Shown here in pieces: positions 24,096 to 33,710 of a stretch of DNA of 64,000 nt. The notes under the pieces were generated by a model, which was given only the letters and a program-made list of their open reading frames with translations, ran no database searches and was not told where the DNA came from. The stretch's first letter is position 1, and each line of letters begins with the position of its first letter. Origin of the DNA: Rheinheimera sp. SA_1 (GTDB lineage: Bacteria > Pseudomonadota > Gammaproteobacteria > Enterobacterales > Alteromonadaceae); contig NZ_LXWK01000011.1 in NCBI RefSeq assembly GCF_001669775.1, positions 1,116,001 through 1,180,000 of the forward strand, given 5' to 3'. Made by a program: the position numbers and the translations under genes.

Positions 24096-25432
24096 AGCAG
24101 CACCTTCTGCACCAGCTCGGCGAACAACCGGCCCCGCTCTTCGTAGTTTTTAAACATATCAAGACTGGCGCAAGCTGGCGATAACAACACTAAATCGCCG
24201 CTAGCAGCTACATTTGCTGCCACTTTTACCGCTGCAGCTAAATCAGCCACTTCAATAGCGCCAGGCACCAATCCAGCAATAGCCGAACCGTCTTTACCAA
24301 GGGTGATCAGCACATCAACCTGCGCCTTTAATACAGCAGCAAGTTCAGTAAAATCAGCGCCTTTGCCATCACCGCCAGCGATTAAAATAAGTTTGCCGCT
24401 GACGTCAGAACGCAGTCCGGCAATCGCCGCTAAAGTCGCACCAACATTGGTGGCTTTGGAGTCGTTGATAAAGCGGATACCGTTTTGACTGGCGACCAAA
24501 GTGCAGCGATGCGGCAAGCTTTGATAAGTACGAAGCGCTGCTGCCACACCTTCGCGACTGGCGCCAGCGGCCAGTGCCAAAGCGGCTGCAGCTAACGCAT
24601 TAAATTGATTGTGTTTGCCAACAAGTGACATCTCTACCACTGGTAACAACGGCGCACCTGCCACTTGCAGCCAGTGTTCGCCTTTGATTTCAACCACGCC
24701 ATAATCATCGCCATTTAAACTAAGCGCCAGCTGCTGCTGTTGTGGCTGATTTTGAGGTGTTGTCAGTGCATCTTCAGCGTTAAATACCGCTAACGCCGCA
24801 TGCTGAAAAATCCGTTGTTTTGCTGCCGCATATGCAGCCATCGAACCATGACGGTCCAGATGATCTTCGGTCACATTTAGATTGCAGGCCGCCAGTAACT
24901 GCAGGTTATAGGTGGTATCCAGCTGAAAACTCGACAGCTCCAGCACATAAACTTCCGTATCACTTTCTGCCAAAGCATCGAGCACCGGCAAACCGATATT
25001 GCCAGCAGCCAGCGCTTTGATGCCGCTCTGCTCTAACATATAAGCCACTAACGTGGTCACTGTCGACTTGCCGTTAGAACCGGTAATCCCTAGTACTGGC
25101 TTTTGATTGCTCAGCGCGAATAATTCAACGTCACCAACCAGTTGCGTGCCCTGCGCTGCGGCAAAACGAATCGCCGGATGGGATAAATCAAGACCAGGGC
25201 TTACCAGAATCACATCCATTTTCGCCAGCCGGTTGGCATCCAGTTCGCCTAAATAAATGCCATCAACTTTTTCCGACGGCACTGCTTCCAGGCCACTGAC
25301 TTTTAACCTTGTATCCATCAGCGTCGGTTTAACGCCTTGTTTCAGCAAAAAGCGCACCGTGGCCAGACCCGACAGGCCTAACCCCAATACCGCTACTTTT
25401 TTGCCCTGAAACAACTTCGTCATGCCATGCAC
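24092..25432 (-). CDS. murD: UDP-N-acetylmuramoyl-L-alanine--D-glutamate ligase
   Basis: Adds D-Glu to UDP-MurNAc-L-Ala in the cytosol. The 446-residue ligase has an N-terminal Rossmann fold (VAVLGLGLSGLATVRFLL), P-loop GITGSNGKSTVT, the ELSSFQLD and NVTEDHLDRH segments, and FINDSKATNVGA plus the C-terminal LLSPACASLDMFKNYEERG signature. Confidence 0.97.
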   Translation of the reverse strand: MHGMTKLFQGKKVAVLGLGLSGLATVRFLLKQGVKPTLMDTRLKVSGLEAVPSEKVDGIYLGELDANRLAKMDVILVSPGLDLSHPAIRFAAAQGTQLVGDVELFALSNQKPVLGITGSNGKSTVTTLVAYMLEQSGIKALAAGNIGLPVLDALAESDTEVYVLELSSFQLDTTYNLQLLAACNLNVTEDHLDRHGSMAAYAAAKQRIFQHAALAVFNAEDALTTPQNQPQQQQLALSLNGDDYGVVEIKGEHWLQVAGAPLLPVVEMSLVGKHNQFNALAAAALALAAGASREGVAAALRTYQSLPHRCTLVASQNGIRFINDSKATNVGATLAAIAGLRSDVSGKLILIAGGDGKGADFTELAAVLKAQVDVLITLGKDGSAIAGLVPGAIEVADLAAAVKVAANVAASGDLVLLSPACASLDMFKNYEERGRLFAELVQKVLL

Positions 25433-25436
25433 CTGA

Positions 25437-26519
25437 TTAACGCAGTTTTAAGGTCGCAAGACCTACTAACACAAAAATGATCGATAAAATCCAAAAGCGG
25501 ACGATGACTCGTGGCTCCGGCCAGCCTTTTAATTCATAGTGGTGGTGAATTGGCGCCATCCGGAAAATCCGCTGGCCACGCAGTTTGTATGAACCCACCT
25601 GCAAAATCACCGACAGCGTTTCGATAACAAAAATGCCGCCCATAATAATCAGTACAATTTCCTGCCGAACCAGCACCGCAATCACACCCAGAATGGCGCC
25701 TAGCGCTAATGAACCAACATCACCCATAAAGACTTGCGCCGGATAAGTGTTAAACCATAAAAAGCCAAGCCCGGCGCCGACAATAGTGGCGCAGACGACA
25801 ACGAGCTCGGAGGTGAGCGGTAAATGCGGAATATGCAGATAACTGGCGAACACCACGTTACCGCTGACGTAAGCAATAATGGCAAACGCCATCGCTACCA
25901 TGATGGTCGGCACTATCGCCAAGCCATCTAAACCATCGGTCAGGTTAACGGCGTTACTAAAACCCACCATCACAAAATAAGTGGTGACCAGGAAAAACAG
26001 CCCCAGTTGCGGCAACACGTCTTTCATAAAGGGCACAATCAAGCTGGTTTCAGCCGGACGGTCCGAAGTGGCGTACAGGAAAAATGCTGTGATAATGGCA
26101 AACACCGACTGCCAGAAATATTTCCAGCGGGCGATCAGGCCTTTTGGGTCTTTGCGGATCACTTTGCGGTAATCGTCGATAAAGCCAATCCAGCCGTAGC
26201 TAACCAGCACAAACAACACCACCCAAACGTATTTGTTCGATAAATCTGCCCACAACAGCGTACTGACGGCAATCGATCCTAAAATCAGCAAGCCGCCCAT
26301 GGTCGGAGTGCCCTTTTTAGAGAAATGGCTTTGTGGGCCGTCATCACGCACGGTCTGGCCAATTTGCAGTTTTTGCAACGCAGCAATCAGTTTTGGCCCG
26401 AAATACAGGCTTAAGAATAACGCCGTCAGAATGCCCAGAATGGATCTGAAGGTTAAGTAACTGAATACGTTAAACGCATTCACATATTGGGTGAGATATT
26501 CGGCTAACCAAACTAACAT
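25437..26519 (-). CDS. mraY: Phospho-N-acetylmuramoyl-pentapeptide-transferase MraY
   Basis: Integral membrane enzyme forming lipid I on undecaprenyl phosphate. Start [11 protein letters not shown] at 26519 gives 360 residues, exactly the E. coli length; the frame is open seven codons further. The catalytic aspartates lie in GFIDDYRKV and [10 protein letters not shown], and the C-terminal [19 protein letters not shown]is box is intact. Overlaps murF by seven bases. Confidence 0.97.
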   Translation of the reverse strand: MLVWLAEYLTQYVNAFNVFSYLTFRSILGILTALFLSLYFGPKLIAALQKLQIGQTVRDDGPQSHFSKKGTPTMGGLLILGSIAVSTLLWADLSNKYVWVVLFVLVSYGWIGFIDDYRKVIRKDPKGLIARWKYFWQSVFAIITAFFLYATSDRPAETSLIVPFMKDVLPQLGLFFLVTTYFVMVGFSNAVNLTDGLDGLAIVPTIMVAMAFAIIAYVSGNVVFASYLHIPHLPLTSELVVVCATIVGAGLGFLWFNTYPAQVFMGDVGSLALGAILGVIAVLVRQEIVLIIMGGIFVIETLSVILQVGSYKLRGQRIFRMAPIHHHYELKGWPEPRVIVRFWILSIIFVLVGLATLKLR

Positions 26520-27895
26520 GCACTTGTCTCCTGCTGACATCTTTCTAGCAAGTCTTGTACAACTAACTCCATCTTGGCACTGCGCGAGCCTTTGACCAGA
26601 ATGGACACTTCTGCTGTGGTATTTAAAAACGGCGTTAACTTAGTCACCAGCTGCTGACGTGAACTAAAATGCGCGCCCTGGGCATGAAATTGCTCGCTGG
26701 CGTTCTGAGATAACACGCCGAGCGTGAACAGCTGATTAATTCCGGCCTGCTTGGCATGAATACCGACTTCCTCATGGTACAAGCGCGCATCCGGACCTAA
26801 TTCGCCCATATCACCCAATACCAGAATGCGGGTGCCGCCATAGGACGCCAATAAATCAGTAGCCGCTTTCACTGACTCCGAATTGGCGTTGTAGGTATCG
26901 TCAATAATGCGCAGATTTTCACGTGGCTGATGCACGTTGATCCGGCCTTTGACTGGTTTCATTGCGGCAAGGCCTAACTGCACATCGGTCATACTGGCAC
27001 CAAGCGCCAAAGTTGCCGCTGCCGCCGCCAGCGCATTGCCGACATTGTGTTTACCCGGCAGCACCAACTGAATAAACCGCTGACCAAAAGGGGTATGCAT
27101 ATTAAAACCAGCACAACCCTGGCTATCCAGCATGATATTTTCAGCATAAAAATCAGCACTTTGCTGTTCCATGCTAAAAGTGTGAACTTTCAGATGGGTT
27201 AACCGCTGTAACCAATAGCTATGAAATTCACTGTCCAGTGGCACAATCGCCAGACCATCGGTTGACAGGCCGGTATATATTTCGCCCTTAGCTCTCGCCA
27301 CACCAAACAGATCGCCAAAACCTTCCAAATGCGCCGCTGCAACATTAGTGATCAGCGCCACATCGGGTTTCACCAATGACGTGGTGTAAGCAATTTCACC
27401 CAGATGATTGGCGCCCAGTTCCATCACGGCATATTGATGCTCTGGTTCCAGCCGCAATAAGGTCAGGGGTACGCCAATTTCATTGTTAAAGTTGCCGGCG
27501 GTAGCCAGCACGTTACCAATGCGCGACATAATAGCCGCCATCATTTCTTTGACGGTAGTTTTGCCAACACTGCCGGTGACAGCCACCGCTTTTGGCGCCA
27601 GTCTGGCTTTGACCAATGCGCCTAGCTGGCCAAGTGCCAATTTAGTATCGGCAACAATCAGTTGTGGTACGCTGCAATCAGCAACTTCGTGCTCAACCAC
27701 CACGGCGACTGCGCCTTTGCCGACCACTTCAGCGATAAAATGGTGGGCGTCGAAATTTGGACCTTTTAAAGCAATAAACAAATCACCGGCGCTAATTTGC
27801 CGGCTGTCAGTGCTGACACCTGAAATCGCCAGATCAGCACCTTGCAAACGGGCGCCTAACGCAGGAGCAATTTCAGCTAAATGAAGGCTGATCAT
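26513..27895 (-). CDS. murF: UDP-N-acetylmuramoyl-tripeptide--D-alanyl-D-alanine ligase
   Basis: Adds D-Ala-D-Ala to complete the pentapeptide precursor. ATG 27895 overlaps the murE stop as ATGA and is preferred to the GTG at 27901; it gives 460 residues starting [10 protein letters not shown]. Motifs: [14 protein letters not shown]-loop [38 protein letters not shown] and [15 protein letters not shown]. Confidence 0.96.
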   Translation of the reverse strand: MISLHLAEIAPALGARLQGADLAISGVSTDSRQISAGDLFIALKGPNFDAHHFIAEVVGKGAVAVVVEHEVADCSVPQLIVADTKLALGQLGALVKARLAPKAVAVTGSVGKTTVKEMMAAIMSRIGNVLATAGNFNNEIGVPLTLLRLEPEHQYAVMELGANHLGEIAYTTSLVKPDVALITNVAAAHLEGFGDLFGVARAKGEIYTGLSTDGLAIVPLDSEFHSYWLQRLTHLKVHTFSMEQQSADFYAENIMLDSQGCAGFNMHTPFGQRFIQLVLPGKHNVGNALAAAAATLALGASMTDVQLGLAAMKPVKGRINVHQPRENLRIIDDTYNANSESVKAATDLLASYGGTRILVLGDMGELGPDARLYHEEVGIHAKQAGINQLFTLGVLSQNASEQFHAQGAHFSSRQQLVTKLTPFLNTTAEVSILVKGSRSAKMELVVQDLLERCQQETSAC

Positions 27896-29406
27896 CGGCA
27901 CATCTCCGCCAATAAACTATTGATAAATTTACGTTCGTCGTAATCCCGCACATTGGTACCAATCACCTGATAAGACTCATGACCTTTACCGGCGACCAAA
28001 ATCATATCGCCAGCATGCGCTTCGATCAGCGCCAGCTTAATGGCAGACTCTCGGTCAGTTTCAATTTGGCAGTTGGCGCCGGTCACCATACCGGCGGCAA
28101 TATCATTGCAGATATCGATCACAGCTTCAGTGCGGGGGTTGTCGGCGGTAATGATAACATGATCTGCGTACTGTTCGGCGATCCGTCCCATCACCGGACG
28201 TTTCGCTTTATCACGATCGCCGCCACAACCGAACACACACCAGAGCCGGCCGCGGCTTTGCTGTCGCAGCGCGACTAAACTTTGTTGCAGTGCATCCGGC
28301 GTATGGGCGTAATCGATAACGACGGTCACATCACCTGGAAACTGTAATTGTTCCATCCGGCCAGGCACTGCGGTCAGCCGCGATACGGCCCGGACGATTT
28401 CAGGCAAACCATGCCCCAACAACAATTGAGCCCCCATCGCTGCTAACACGTTTTGCACATTAAATTCGGCTAACAGTGGAATATGCAGCTGGAAATGACC
28501 TAAATGACTATGCAACTGACAGCGAAAGCCATGACCATCGGTTTGCAATTGGTCATAGGCCAAATAACGGGTAAAGCCCTGACAATCGGCCAGCCGCCCG
28601 TATGCCAGCGTTTGCAGCGGCGTACTGGCAGCGAGTTTTTTACCGTATTCGTCAGACACATTAATCACTGCCGCTTTGGCCAAATCTGGCTGGAATAACA
28701 TGGCTTTGGCTTCAAAATAAGCTTGCATGGTGCCGTGATAATCGAGATGGTCGTGGCTTAAATTGGTAAATACCGCTACCGCAAAATCTAAACCTGCTAC
28801 CCGGTGCTGCACCAGCGCATGTGAAGATACTTCCATCGCCACCAACTGGCAGCCCGCCGCGCGCATTCCTGAAAATATCTTATGTAAATCAACCAGATGC
28901 GGTGTGGTGTTTTGCAATGGCGTGAAGGTTGGGAATTCACCAAAGCCCAAAGTGCCGATGACCGCTGCCCGCTCGCCCAATAACCGGCTGAGCTGATTGA
29001 TAAAAATGGCAGTGCTCGATTTACCGTTGGTGCCGGTAATGCCAACCAGTTTTAACTGACTGGCCGCTTCCAGGTAAAACCGGCTAACTACGGCTGGCAA
29101 CACAGCGGCTAAATCCGGCCACACCAGCACCCGCGGGTCTTGGATTAAATCACTGTGTGACGGCAGCAACTGATCAGTGATGACCATTGCCGCACCATGC
29201 TGCAGCGCGGTATGGATAAACTGATTGCCATGACAGGTGACGCCCGGTAACGCCAGAAAAATATCACCGTCTTTCAACTGCTTGCTGTTAATACACAGCT
29301 GCGCTGCCGGTAAAATTTCTGGTCGGTTTTCTAACGCACAAAGCGACTGTCCTTCGACAGTCGCTTTAAACGGGGATAACCATTGTTCGAGTCGGTTAAC
29401 CTGCAT
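27892..29406 (-). CDS. murE: UDP-N-acetylmuramoyl-L-alanyl-D-glutamate--2,6-diaminopimelate ligase
   Basis: Adds meso-diaminopimelate to the peptide stem. The 504-residue ligase carries P-loop GITGTNGKSSTA, MEVSSHALVQHRV, TNLSHDHLDYHG, and the substrate-choosing DNPR motif in TADNPRTEA, which marks meso-DAP rather than lysine specificity. Overlaps ftsI by 11 bases. Confidence 0.97.
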   Translation of the reverse strand: MQVNRLEQWLSPFKATVEGQSLCALENRPEILPAAQLCINSKQLKDGDIFLALPGVTCHGNQFIHTALQHGAAMVITDQLLPSHSDLIQDPRVLVWPDLAAVLPAVVSRFYLEAASQLKLVGITGTNGKSSTAIFINQLSRLLGERAAVIGTLGFGEFPTFTPLQNTTPHLVDLHKIFSGMRAAGCQLVAMEVSSHALVQHRVAGLDFAVAVFTNLSHDHLDYHGTMQAYFEAKAMLFQPDLAKAAVINVSDEYGKKLAASTPLQTLAYGRLADCQGFTRYLAYDQLQTDGHGFRCQLHSHLGHFQLHIPLLAEFNVQNVLAAMGAQLLLGHGLPEIVRAVSRLTAVPGRMEQLQFPGDVTVVIDYAHTPDALQQSLVALRQQSRGRLWCVFGCGGDRDKAKRPVMGRIAEQYADHVIITADNPRTEAVIDICNDIAAGMVTGANCQIETDRESAIKLALIEAHAGDMILVAGKGHESYQVIGTNVRDYDERKFINSLLAEMCR

Positions 29407-31129
29407 CTGGACCTCCGGTCACTTTTGAGATGCGGCTGTCATTACCGTCAGGGGGTAGGTTGAGGAGCTGCATCGCAGCGCCCATCACCGCGCTGAACAC
29501 TGGTGCGGCTACCTCACCGCCACCGTAATAATCGCCGCTGGGTTCATTGATAATGACCACACATGCCAGTCGTGGCTGAGAAATCGGGCCGATGCCGGCA
29601 AAGGAACCGATATAGTCGTCACCATAACCACCGGCAATGGCTTTTTTCGCAGTACCTGTTTTACCACCAACGCGATAACCAGCGACTTTAGCGCGGGTCG
29701 CAGTACCACGTTTTTCGGTGACCGCTTCTAACATTTCGACCATCGCATCGGCGTTATGTTCGGCAACAACACGCTCACCCGGTGGTGGATTGTCAGTTTT
29801 TAAAATGGTCAAAGGTCGTACCGTGCCGCCATTGGCAATAGCGGCATAAATTCTCGCCAGTTGTACTGCGGTGACTGATAAACCATAACCAAAGGATAAA
29901 GTTGCACGTTCATGCTCCGACCAACGGGCACGTTCACGCAGCTGACCAGCACTTTCGCCCAGTAAGCCAAGGCCGGTATCTTCACCCAGACCCATGTTGT
30001 AATACATTTTCAGCAAATCTTCATGTGGCATATTCAGCGCTAACCGCGTTACGCCAATGTTACTGGAACGACGGATAATACCTTTTAAATCCAGATCGCC
30101 ATTGCCGGTAACATCTTGTACCCGACCACCACCAACCCGGATTGGGCCGTGTCCGGTTGGAATAATCGTATTGAGATCAGCAGTGCCATTTTCCAGCGCC
30201 GCCAGTACTGGTAACGGTTTCACCGTGGAACCAGGTTCAAAAGTATCGGTAATAGCACGGTTGCGAAAACGATGCACCGCAGTACCTTTTTTATTGTTCG
30301 GGTTGTAAGAAGGGCTGTTGACCATCGCCAGCACTTCGCCGGTATGCACATCAACCAGCACGATAGAGCCCGAAGTTGCGCCATAGGTCAGCACGGCTTT
30401 TTTCAATTCACGATAGGCAACCGCCTGAATACGCTGATCAATACTCAGCTGCAAATTGCGCGATTGCGTGGCATCGGTTTGCTCTAACACTTCAATTTCA
30501 CGGCCTTTGGCGTCTTTACGAATGACTTTACGGCCATCGATGCCTTTGAGTTGTTGATCAAACTGCCGCTCCACGCCTTCCACCCCGTGATCATCAACGT
30601 TGGTGAAACCTAAAATATGCGCTGCGACTTCACCGGCCGGATAATAACGGCGCGATTCCTGTTTGAAATAAATACCAGGGATCTTTAATTTACGGATGTA
30701 ATCGACAGTTGCCGGACTGGCGTGGCGTTGCAAATAGACGTAACGCTTTTTCGGATCGGTAGCGATTTTTTTAGTCAGTTGCTCCGGGCTGATTTGCAGC
30801 ATTTCTGCCAGCGCATGCCAACGACGATTATCGCCTTTGGCATTGGCTTGCATCACCACTTTCGAATCGGCGTACACAGATTCGACCGGCACACTCACCG
30901 CCAGCTCTTCGCCGTTACGGTCTAAAATCATGCCACGCAGCACTTCGTCGGATTTTACCCGCAGCGAACGCAAGTCGCCTTGCTCCACCAACATATCCGG
31001 CTCAACCACTTGTAAATAAGCAGCACGGGCGACCAAACCAAAAAATACCGTCGACAACGACAGCACCACAAAGGCAAAGCGCCAGCTGATCACGGTTGGG
31101 TGTTTACGGTTTTTCGCTTGTCTGCTCAT
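29396..31129 (-). CDS. ftsI: Septal peptidoglycan transpeptidase FtsI (PBP3)
   Basis: Class B penicillin-binding protein cross-linking septal peptidoglycan with FtsW. The 577 residues include a cytoplasmic tail, one membrane helix (about 15-38), the class B dimerisation domain (ILDRNGEELAVS; HILGFTNVDDHGVEGVERQFD), and transpeptidase motifs S301-T-V-K304, SSN near 354 and KTGT near 487. Target of beta-lactams such as aztreonam in relatives. Overlaps ftsL by four bases. Confidence 0.97.
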   Translation of the reverse strand: MSRQAKNRKHPTVISWRFAFVVLSLSTVFFGLVARAAYLQVVEPDMLVEQGDLRSLRVKSDEVLRGMILDRNGEELAVSVPVESVYADSKVVMQANAKGDNRRWHALAEMLQISPEQLTKKIATDPKKRYVYLQRHASPATVDYIRKLKIPGIYFKQESRRYYPAGEVAAHILGFTNVDDHGVEGVERQFDQQLKGIDGRKVIRKDAKGREIEVLEQTDATQSRNLQLSIDQRIQAVAYRELKKAVLTYGATSGSIVLVDVHTGEVLAMVNSPSYNPNNKKGTAVHRFRNRAITDTFEPGSTVKPLPVLAALENGTADLNTIIPTGHGPIRVGGGRVQDVTGNGDLDLKGIIRRSSNIGVTRLALNMPHEDLLKMYYNMGLGEDTGLGLLGESAGQLRERARWSEHERATLSFGYGLSVTAVQLARIYAAIANGGTVRPLTILKTDNPPPGERVVAEHNADAMVEMLEAVTEKRGTATRAKVAGYRVGGKTGTAKKAIAGGYGDDYIGSFAGIGPISQPRLACVVIINEPSGDYYGGGEVAAPVFSAVMGAAMQLLNLPPDGNDSRISKVTGGPDAG

Positions 31130-31434
31130 GGCTCATCCACCACTATATCCTGCTGCCCGGTTGGTCGAACCATCTGGAGCTGCAACTGGGCAATCTCCTC
31201 AACCCGGCTGTGTTCTGACAAAGCCCGTTGTTCTACCAATAAATTGCGCCATTCCATTTCTAAAGCGTCGCGTTGTTGGAATAATTTGTCTTGCTGGATG
31301 GTCAGCTGCCGGTTCTGGTGGGTAAATTCCACCACCGCCATCGCCGACAACACCAGCATCACCAGCACCACAAACAACAACTTATGGTTGCCAATGTCCT
31401 GCAGAATCAGTTTGTTCAGTTTGATGCTGCTCAT
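31126..31434 (-). CDS. ftsL: Cell division protein FtsL
   Basis: Small bitopic divisome protein (102 residues) with one membrane helix (about 18-38) and a periplasmic coiled coil (about 40-85) that pairs with FtsB. Sequence [22 protein letters not shown] resembles the E. coli FtsL C-terminal coil. Four-base overlaps with rsmH and ftsI. Confidence 0.93.
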   Translation of the reverse strand: MSSIKLNKLILQDIGNHKLLFVVLVMLVLSAMAVVEFTHQNRQLTIQQDKLFQQRDALEMEWRNLLVEQRALSEHSRVEEIAQLQLQMVRPTGQQDIVVDEP

Positions 31435-32372
31435 AGCGGATTCTTCTGTGCGATGCGCAGCACGGCACTACGAGCCCGTGGATTTTGCTCCAGCTCAGCA
31501 TCCGACGGCATAATGGCTTTGCCCACCAGAGCCAGCGGCAAATGCCGTTTCAGTTGCGCTTCAGTCAGCGGCAAGCCTTTTGGCACGGCCGGAGGTTTGC
31601 TGTGCAACCGCATAAATTGTTTCACCATCCGATCTTCCAGCGAGTGAAAGCTGATCACGGCTAACCGGCCACCTGGTTTTAATGCCGCGAGCGCAGCATC
31701 CAAAGCAGTTTTTACTTGCTCCAGTTCGCTGTTGATATAAATGCGGATCGCCTGAAAACTGCGGGTTGCCGGGTGTTTTTTCTCTTTAAAGCTTTTTGGC
31801 GCCGTGGCGGCAATGAGCGCGGCCAGCTGGCTGGTGCGGGTCAGCGGTGACTCAGCACGGGTATTCACAATAGCGTTGGCGATTTTCCAGGCGAATTTTT
31901 CTTCACCGTACTCACGCAGCACAAAAGTAATGTGCTCGACATCGGCTTTGGCCAACCACTCGGCGGCGGAAATACCGCAAGTTGGATCCATCCGCATATC
32001 CAGCGGACCATCACGCATAAAACTAAAACCACGTTCGGCATCGTCCAGTTGCGGTGACGACACCCCAAGATCCAGCAAAATGCCGTCGATCTGACCGCTG
32101 ATCCCTTGTGCAGTTGCAACATTACCAAGTTCAGCAAAAGCGGTGTGGCTGATATGAAAACGATTATCGGCAGCAAATTCTTCAGCAGATTTAATCGCTT
32201 GTGGATCACGATCAATGGCAAACAACCGGCCGCTCGCGTCAAGCTTGCTCAGAATGACCCGGCTATGCCCTCCCCTGCCAAAAGTACCATCGAGGTAAAT
32301 TCCGCCGGGCTGAATGTTGAGGCCGTCGATTGCTTCGTTCAGCAAGACGGAAATGTGTGCTTGCTGCGTCAT
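31431..32372 (-). CDS. rsmH: 16S rRNA (cytosine(1402)-N4)-methyltransferase RsmH
   Basis: SAM-dependent methyltransferase for C1402 of 16S rRNA (formerly MraW). The 313 residues show [13 protein letters not shown], the SAM loop [39 protein letters not shown], and the C-terminal [15 protein letters not shown]. Second gene of the dcw cluster, overlapping mraZ by one base. Confidence 0.97.
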   Translation of the reverse strand: MTQQAHISVLLNEAIDGLNIQPGGIYLDGTFGRGGHSRVILSKLDASGRLFAIDRDPQAIKSAEEFAADNRFHISHTAFAELGNVATAQGISGQIDGILLDLGVSSPQLDDAERGFSFMRDGPLDMRMDPTCGISAAEWLAKADVEHITFVLREYGEEKFAWKIANAIVNTRAESPLTRTSQLAALIAATAPKSFKEKKHPATRSFQAIRIYINSELEQVKTALDAALAALKPGGRLAVISFHSLEDRMVKQFMRLHSKPPAVPKGLPLTEAQLKRHLPLALVGKAIMPSDAELEQNPRARSAVLRIAQKNPL

Positions 32373-32842
32373 TACAATGAAAGATCCTGTAGTCGTTCTG
32401 AAAGTTCGGCGTCGCCGGCGATGGCCATTTCTTTTTCGGTGGCCATATCTTCGGCGACCCGTTGATGCCAGGTCTCTTCGTCCCAGATCTCAAATTTGTT
32501 CAGCTGGCCGACAAGGCGCAGGCTTTTGCTCAGGTGAGCATGCTCGCGCAAAGTCGCCGGTAATAAAATGCGGCCGTTTTTGTCCATGTCGCAATCGGTG
32601 GCATGGCCCAATAACAGTCGTTTCAGGCGTTGTTCCTGCGGATTAAAGCTGGACAGCCGTTTCAGTTTTTCTTCGATTTCTTCCCACTCAGTCAGCGGGT
32701 ACAACAACAGGCAAGGATCTTTGTGATCAATGGTGCAGATCAGTGCGCCGCCGGTTTCAGACAACAGGCTATCGCGGTAACGCGTTGGAAGCGTCAACCG
32801 GCCTTTGTCATCCAGGCTTAGAGCAAATGATCCACGAAACAT
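32372..32842 (-). CDS. mraZ: Transcriptional regulator MraZ
   Basis: DNA-binding regulator of the AbrB-like fold, known in E. coli to repress its own mra promoter by binding TGGGN direct repeats. The 156 residues contain two SpoVT/AbrB half-domains with the signatures [14 protein letters not shown] and [15 protein letters not shown] matching operator lies upstream at 32912-32936. First gene of the cluster. Confidence 0.96.
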   Translation of the reverse strand: MFRGSFALSLDDKGRLTLPTRYRDSLLSETGGALICTIDHKDPCLLLYPLTEWEEIEEKLKRLSSFNPQEQRLKRLLLGHATDCDMDKNGRILLPATLREHAHLSKSLRLVGQLNKFEIWDEETWHQRVAEDMATEKEMAIAGDAELSERLQDLSL

Positions 32843-32911
32843 GTTGATCCCATTTTGTTGTATTTAGATCCGAAGAGAATCGATGATCAGTTGAAGATCG
32901 ATCCGGCAAAG

Positions 32912-32936
32912 ATCCACTTTCACCCACGAATCTCCA
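32912..32936 (-). promoter_or_regulatory. MraZ operator: three TGG-type repeats with 10-bp period
   Basis: On the minus strand the repeats TGGAG, TGGGT and TGGAT occur at 32936-32932, 32926-32922 and 32916-32912, each separated by five bases. This spacing equals the known E. coli MraZ site (TGGGN repeats with five-base spacers). The third repeat overlaps a GATC site at 32911-32914. The array begins about ten bases after the predicted -10 element. Confidence 0.72.
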
Positions 32937-32945
32937 CAATGATAC

Positions 32946-32975
32946 AGTTTAGGGCGCTGAATTCGGCCTTGTCAA
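32946..32975 (-). promoter_or_regulatory. Sigma-70 promoter of the mra/dcw cluster
   Basis: Minus-strand TTGACA (32975-32970), an 18-base spacer, and TAAACT (32951-32946). The perfect -35 and four-of-six -10, with the MraZ repeats immediately downstream, make this the likely main promoter of the sixteen-gene cluster. Confidence 0.7.
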
Positions 32976-33065
32976 GGTAAAACCCCACTTCAATGATCGA
33001 ATAAAAGCCAATAACCACGCGGGTTAGCGCACTGACTTTAAAAAAAGTGGGAAAAAGTGGTGATC

Positions 33066-33098
33066 CAGGATTGTTTGTGGATTGTTTATGGATAGTTC
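33066..33098 (+). repeat. Three 11-bp imperfect tandem repeats (iteron-like)
   Basis: CAGGATTGTTT, GTGGATTGTTT and ATGGATAGTTC follow each other without a gap; GGAT recurs at 33068, 33079 and 33090. The second and third units also resemble inverted DnaA boxes (7 of 9). The 11-bp phase is typical of sites read cooperatively by a dimeric or oligomeric DNA-binding protein. Confidence 0.6.
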
Positions 33099-33235
33099 GG
33101 CGCAAAATAGTTACGCATAACCCATGATCAAGCCAGCGCGCTTGTTGTTGGCGCATATTTGAACGGACTTTCGAATTTAGGATCTTTAGATCACTGATCT
33201 AATTAGATTTTTCTTGTATACACCAACAACGCAAT

Positions 33236-33244
33236 TGTGGAAAA
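33236..33244 (-). promoter_or_regulatory. Candidate DnaA box
   Basis: The minus strand reads TTTTCCACA, which fits the relaxed DnaA consensus TTWTNCACA. Eight-of-nine matches lie at 33321-33329 (TTAACCACA) and 33587-33595 (TTACACACA). Short sites like this arise by chance; the local grouping is what makes it notable. Confidence 0.35.
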
Positions 33245-33616
33245 GCTACTAGCACTACAGCGAGCAATCAGTGCTACTCGCATGCTGCCGCTGGGTTTGC
33301 GGTTTAGGCTGGTGCGAAAATTAACCACAACGTCAGGCAAAATCGCTGCTGGATTTTCATAGCCCCACGAATGGATATTGGCGAATTGGCAGGAACGAAT
33401 GGAGCTTGCTAAAACGACCGATCCGGAGGCGGGGATCAATCGGGAAGATCCCGATCTATCGCCAATATGGCGGCAATGATCAAGATCACGCTAAAAAAGC
33501 AGCAGTGACAGCCAGATCCGCAGATCATTTCCCATTCTCAAGCCAGAAGATCGTCTATTGACAAGCCTTAGCGGCGTAGTAATCACTTACACACATCAAA
33601 TAATAACAATTCTCAA

Positions 33617-33644
33617 TTGCACTAAAGTGGAAAATTGCTAAAAT
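33617..33644 (+). promoter_or_regulatory. Sigma-70 promoter of the flavin/2Fe-2S reductase gene
   Basis: TTGCAC (33617-33622), 16-base spacer, TAAAAT (33639-33644), about 60 bases ahead of the ATG at 33711. Confidence 0.6.
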
Positions 33645-33710
33645 AGCCGTTCTTTGTTGTTCCCTGTTAATGCCCGACCCGCCTGCTGAGCGGATCCTAC
33701 TGAGGCCACC

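Larger units (their letters stand above)
32846..33552. other. GATC-dense non-coding region before mraZ
   Basis: The 868 bases between mraZ and the next gene (32843-33710) contain no convincing gene but 22 GATC sites, against about three expected by chance. They cluster at 32846-32914 (six), 33181-33199 (three) and 33420-33552 (nine). The motif ATGATCAAG occurs twice (33124 and 33476). Two 13-bp inverted repeats with 5-3-5 layout (CGGGA-AGA-TCCCG at 33441, CGCCA-ATA-TGGCG at 33460) are in the last cluster. The region also holds the mra promoter and operator. Dam, SeqA or replication proteins are candidate readers; this is inference. Confidence 0.7.

Noticed and set aside
32920-33156. Open frame of 78 residues on the minus strand before mraZ
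   Set aside because: It lacks a ribosome site and recognisable protein pattern, and it runs through the predicted mra promoter and MraZ operator.
33203-33439. Open frame of 78 residues on the minus strand in the GATC-rich region
   Set aside because: Composition is not protein-like, there is no ribosome site, and it sits among repeat and GATC clusters.
32843-33710. Calling the GATC-rich region a replication origin
   Set aside because: Only one relaxed DnaA-box match and no AT-rich unwinding element or replication gene was found; kept as a finding, not a feature call.
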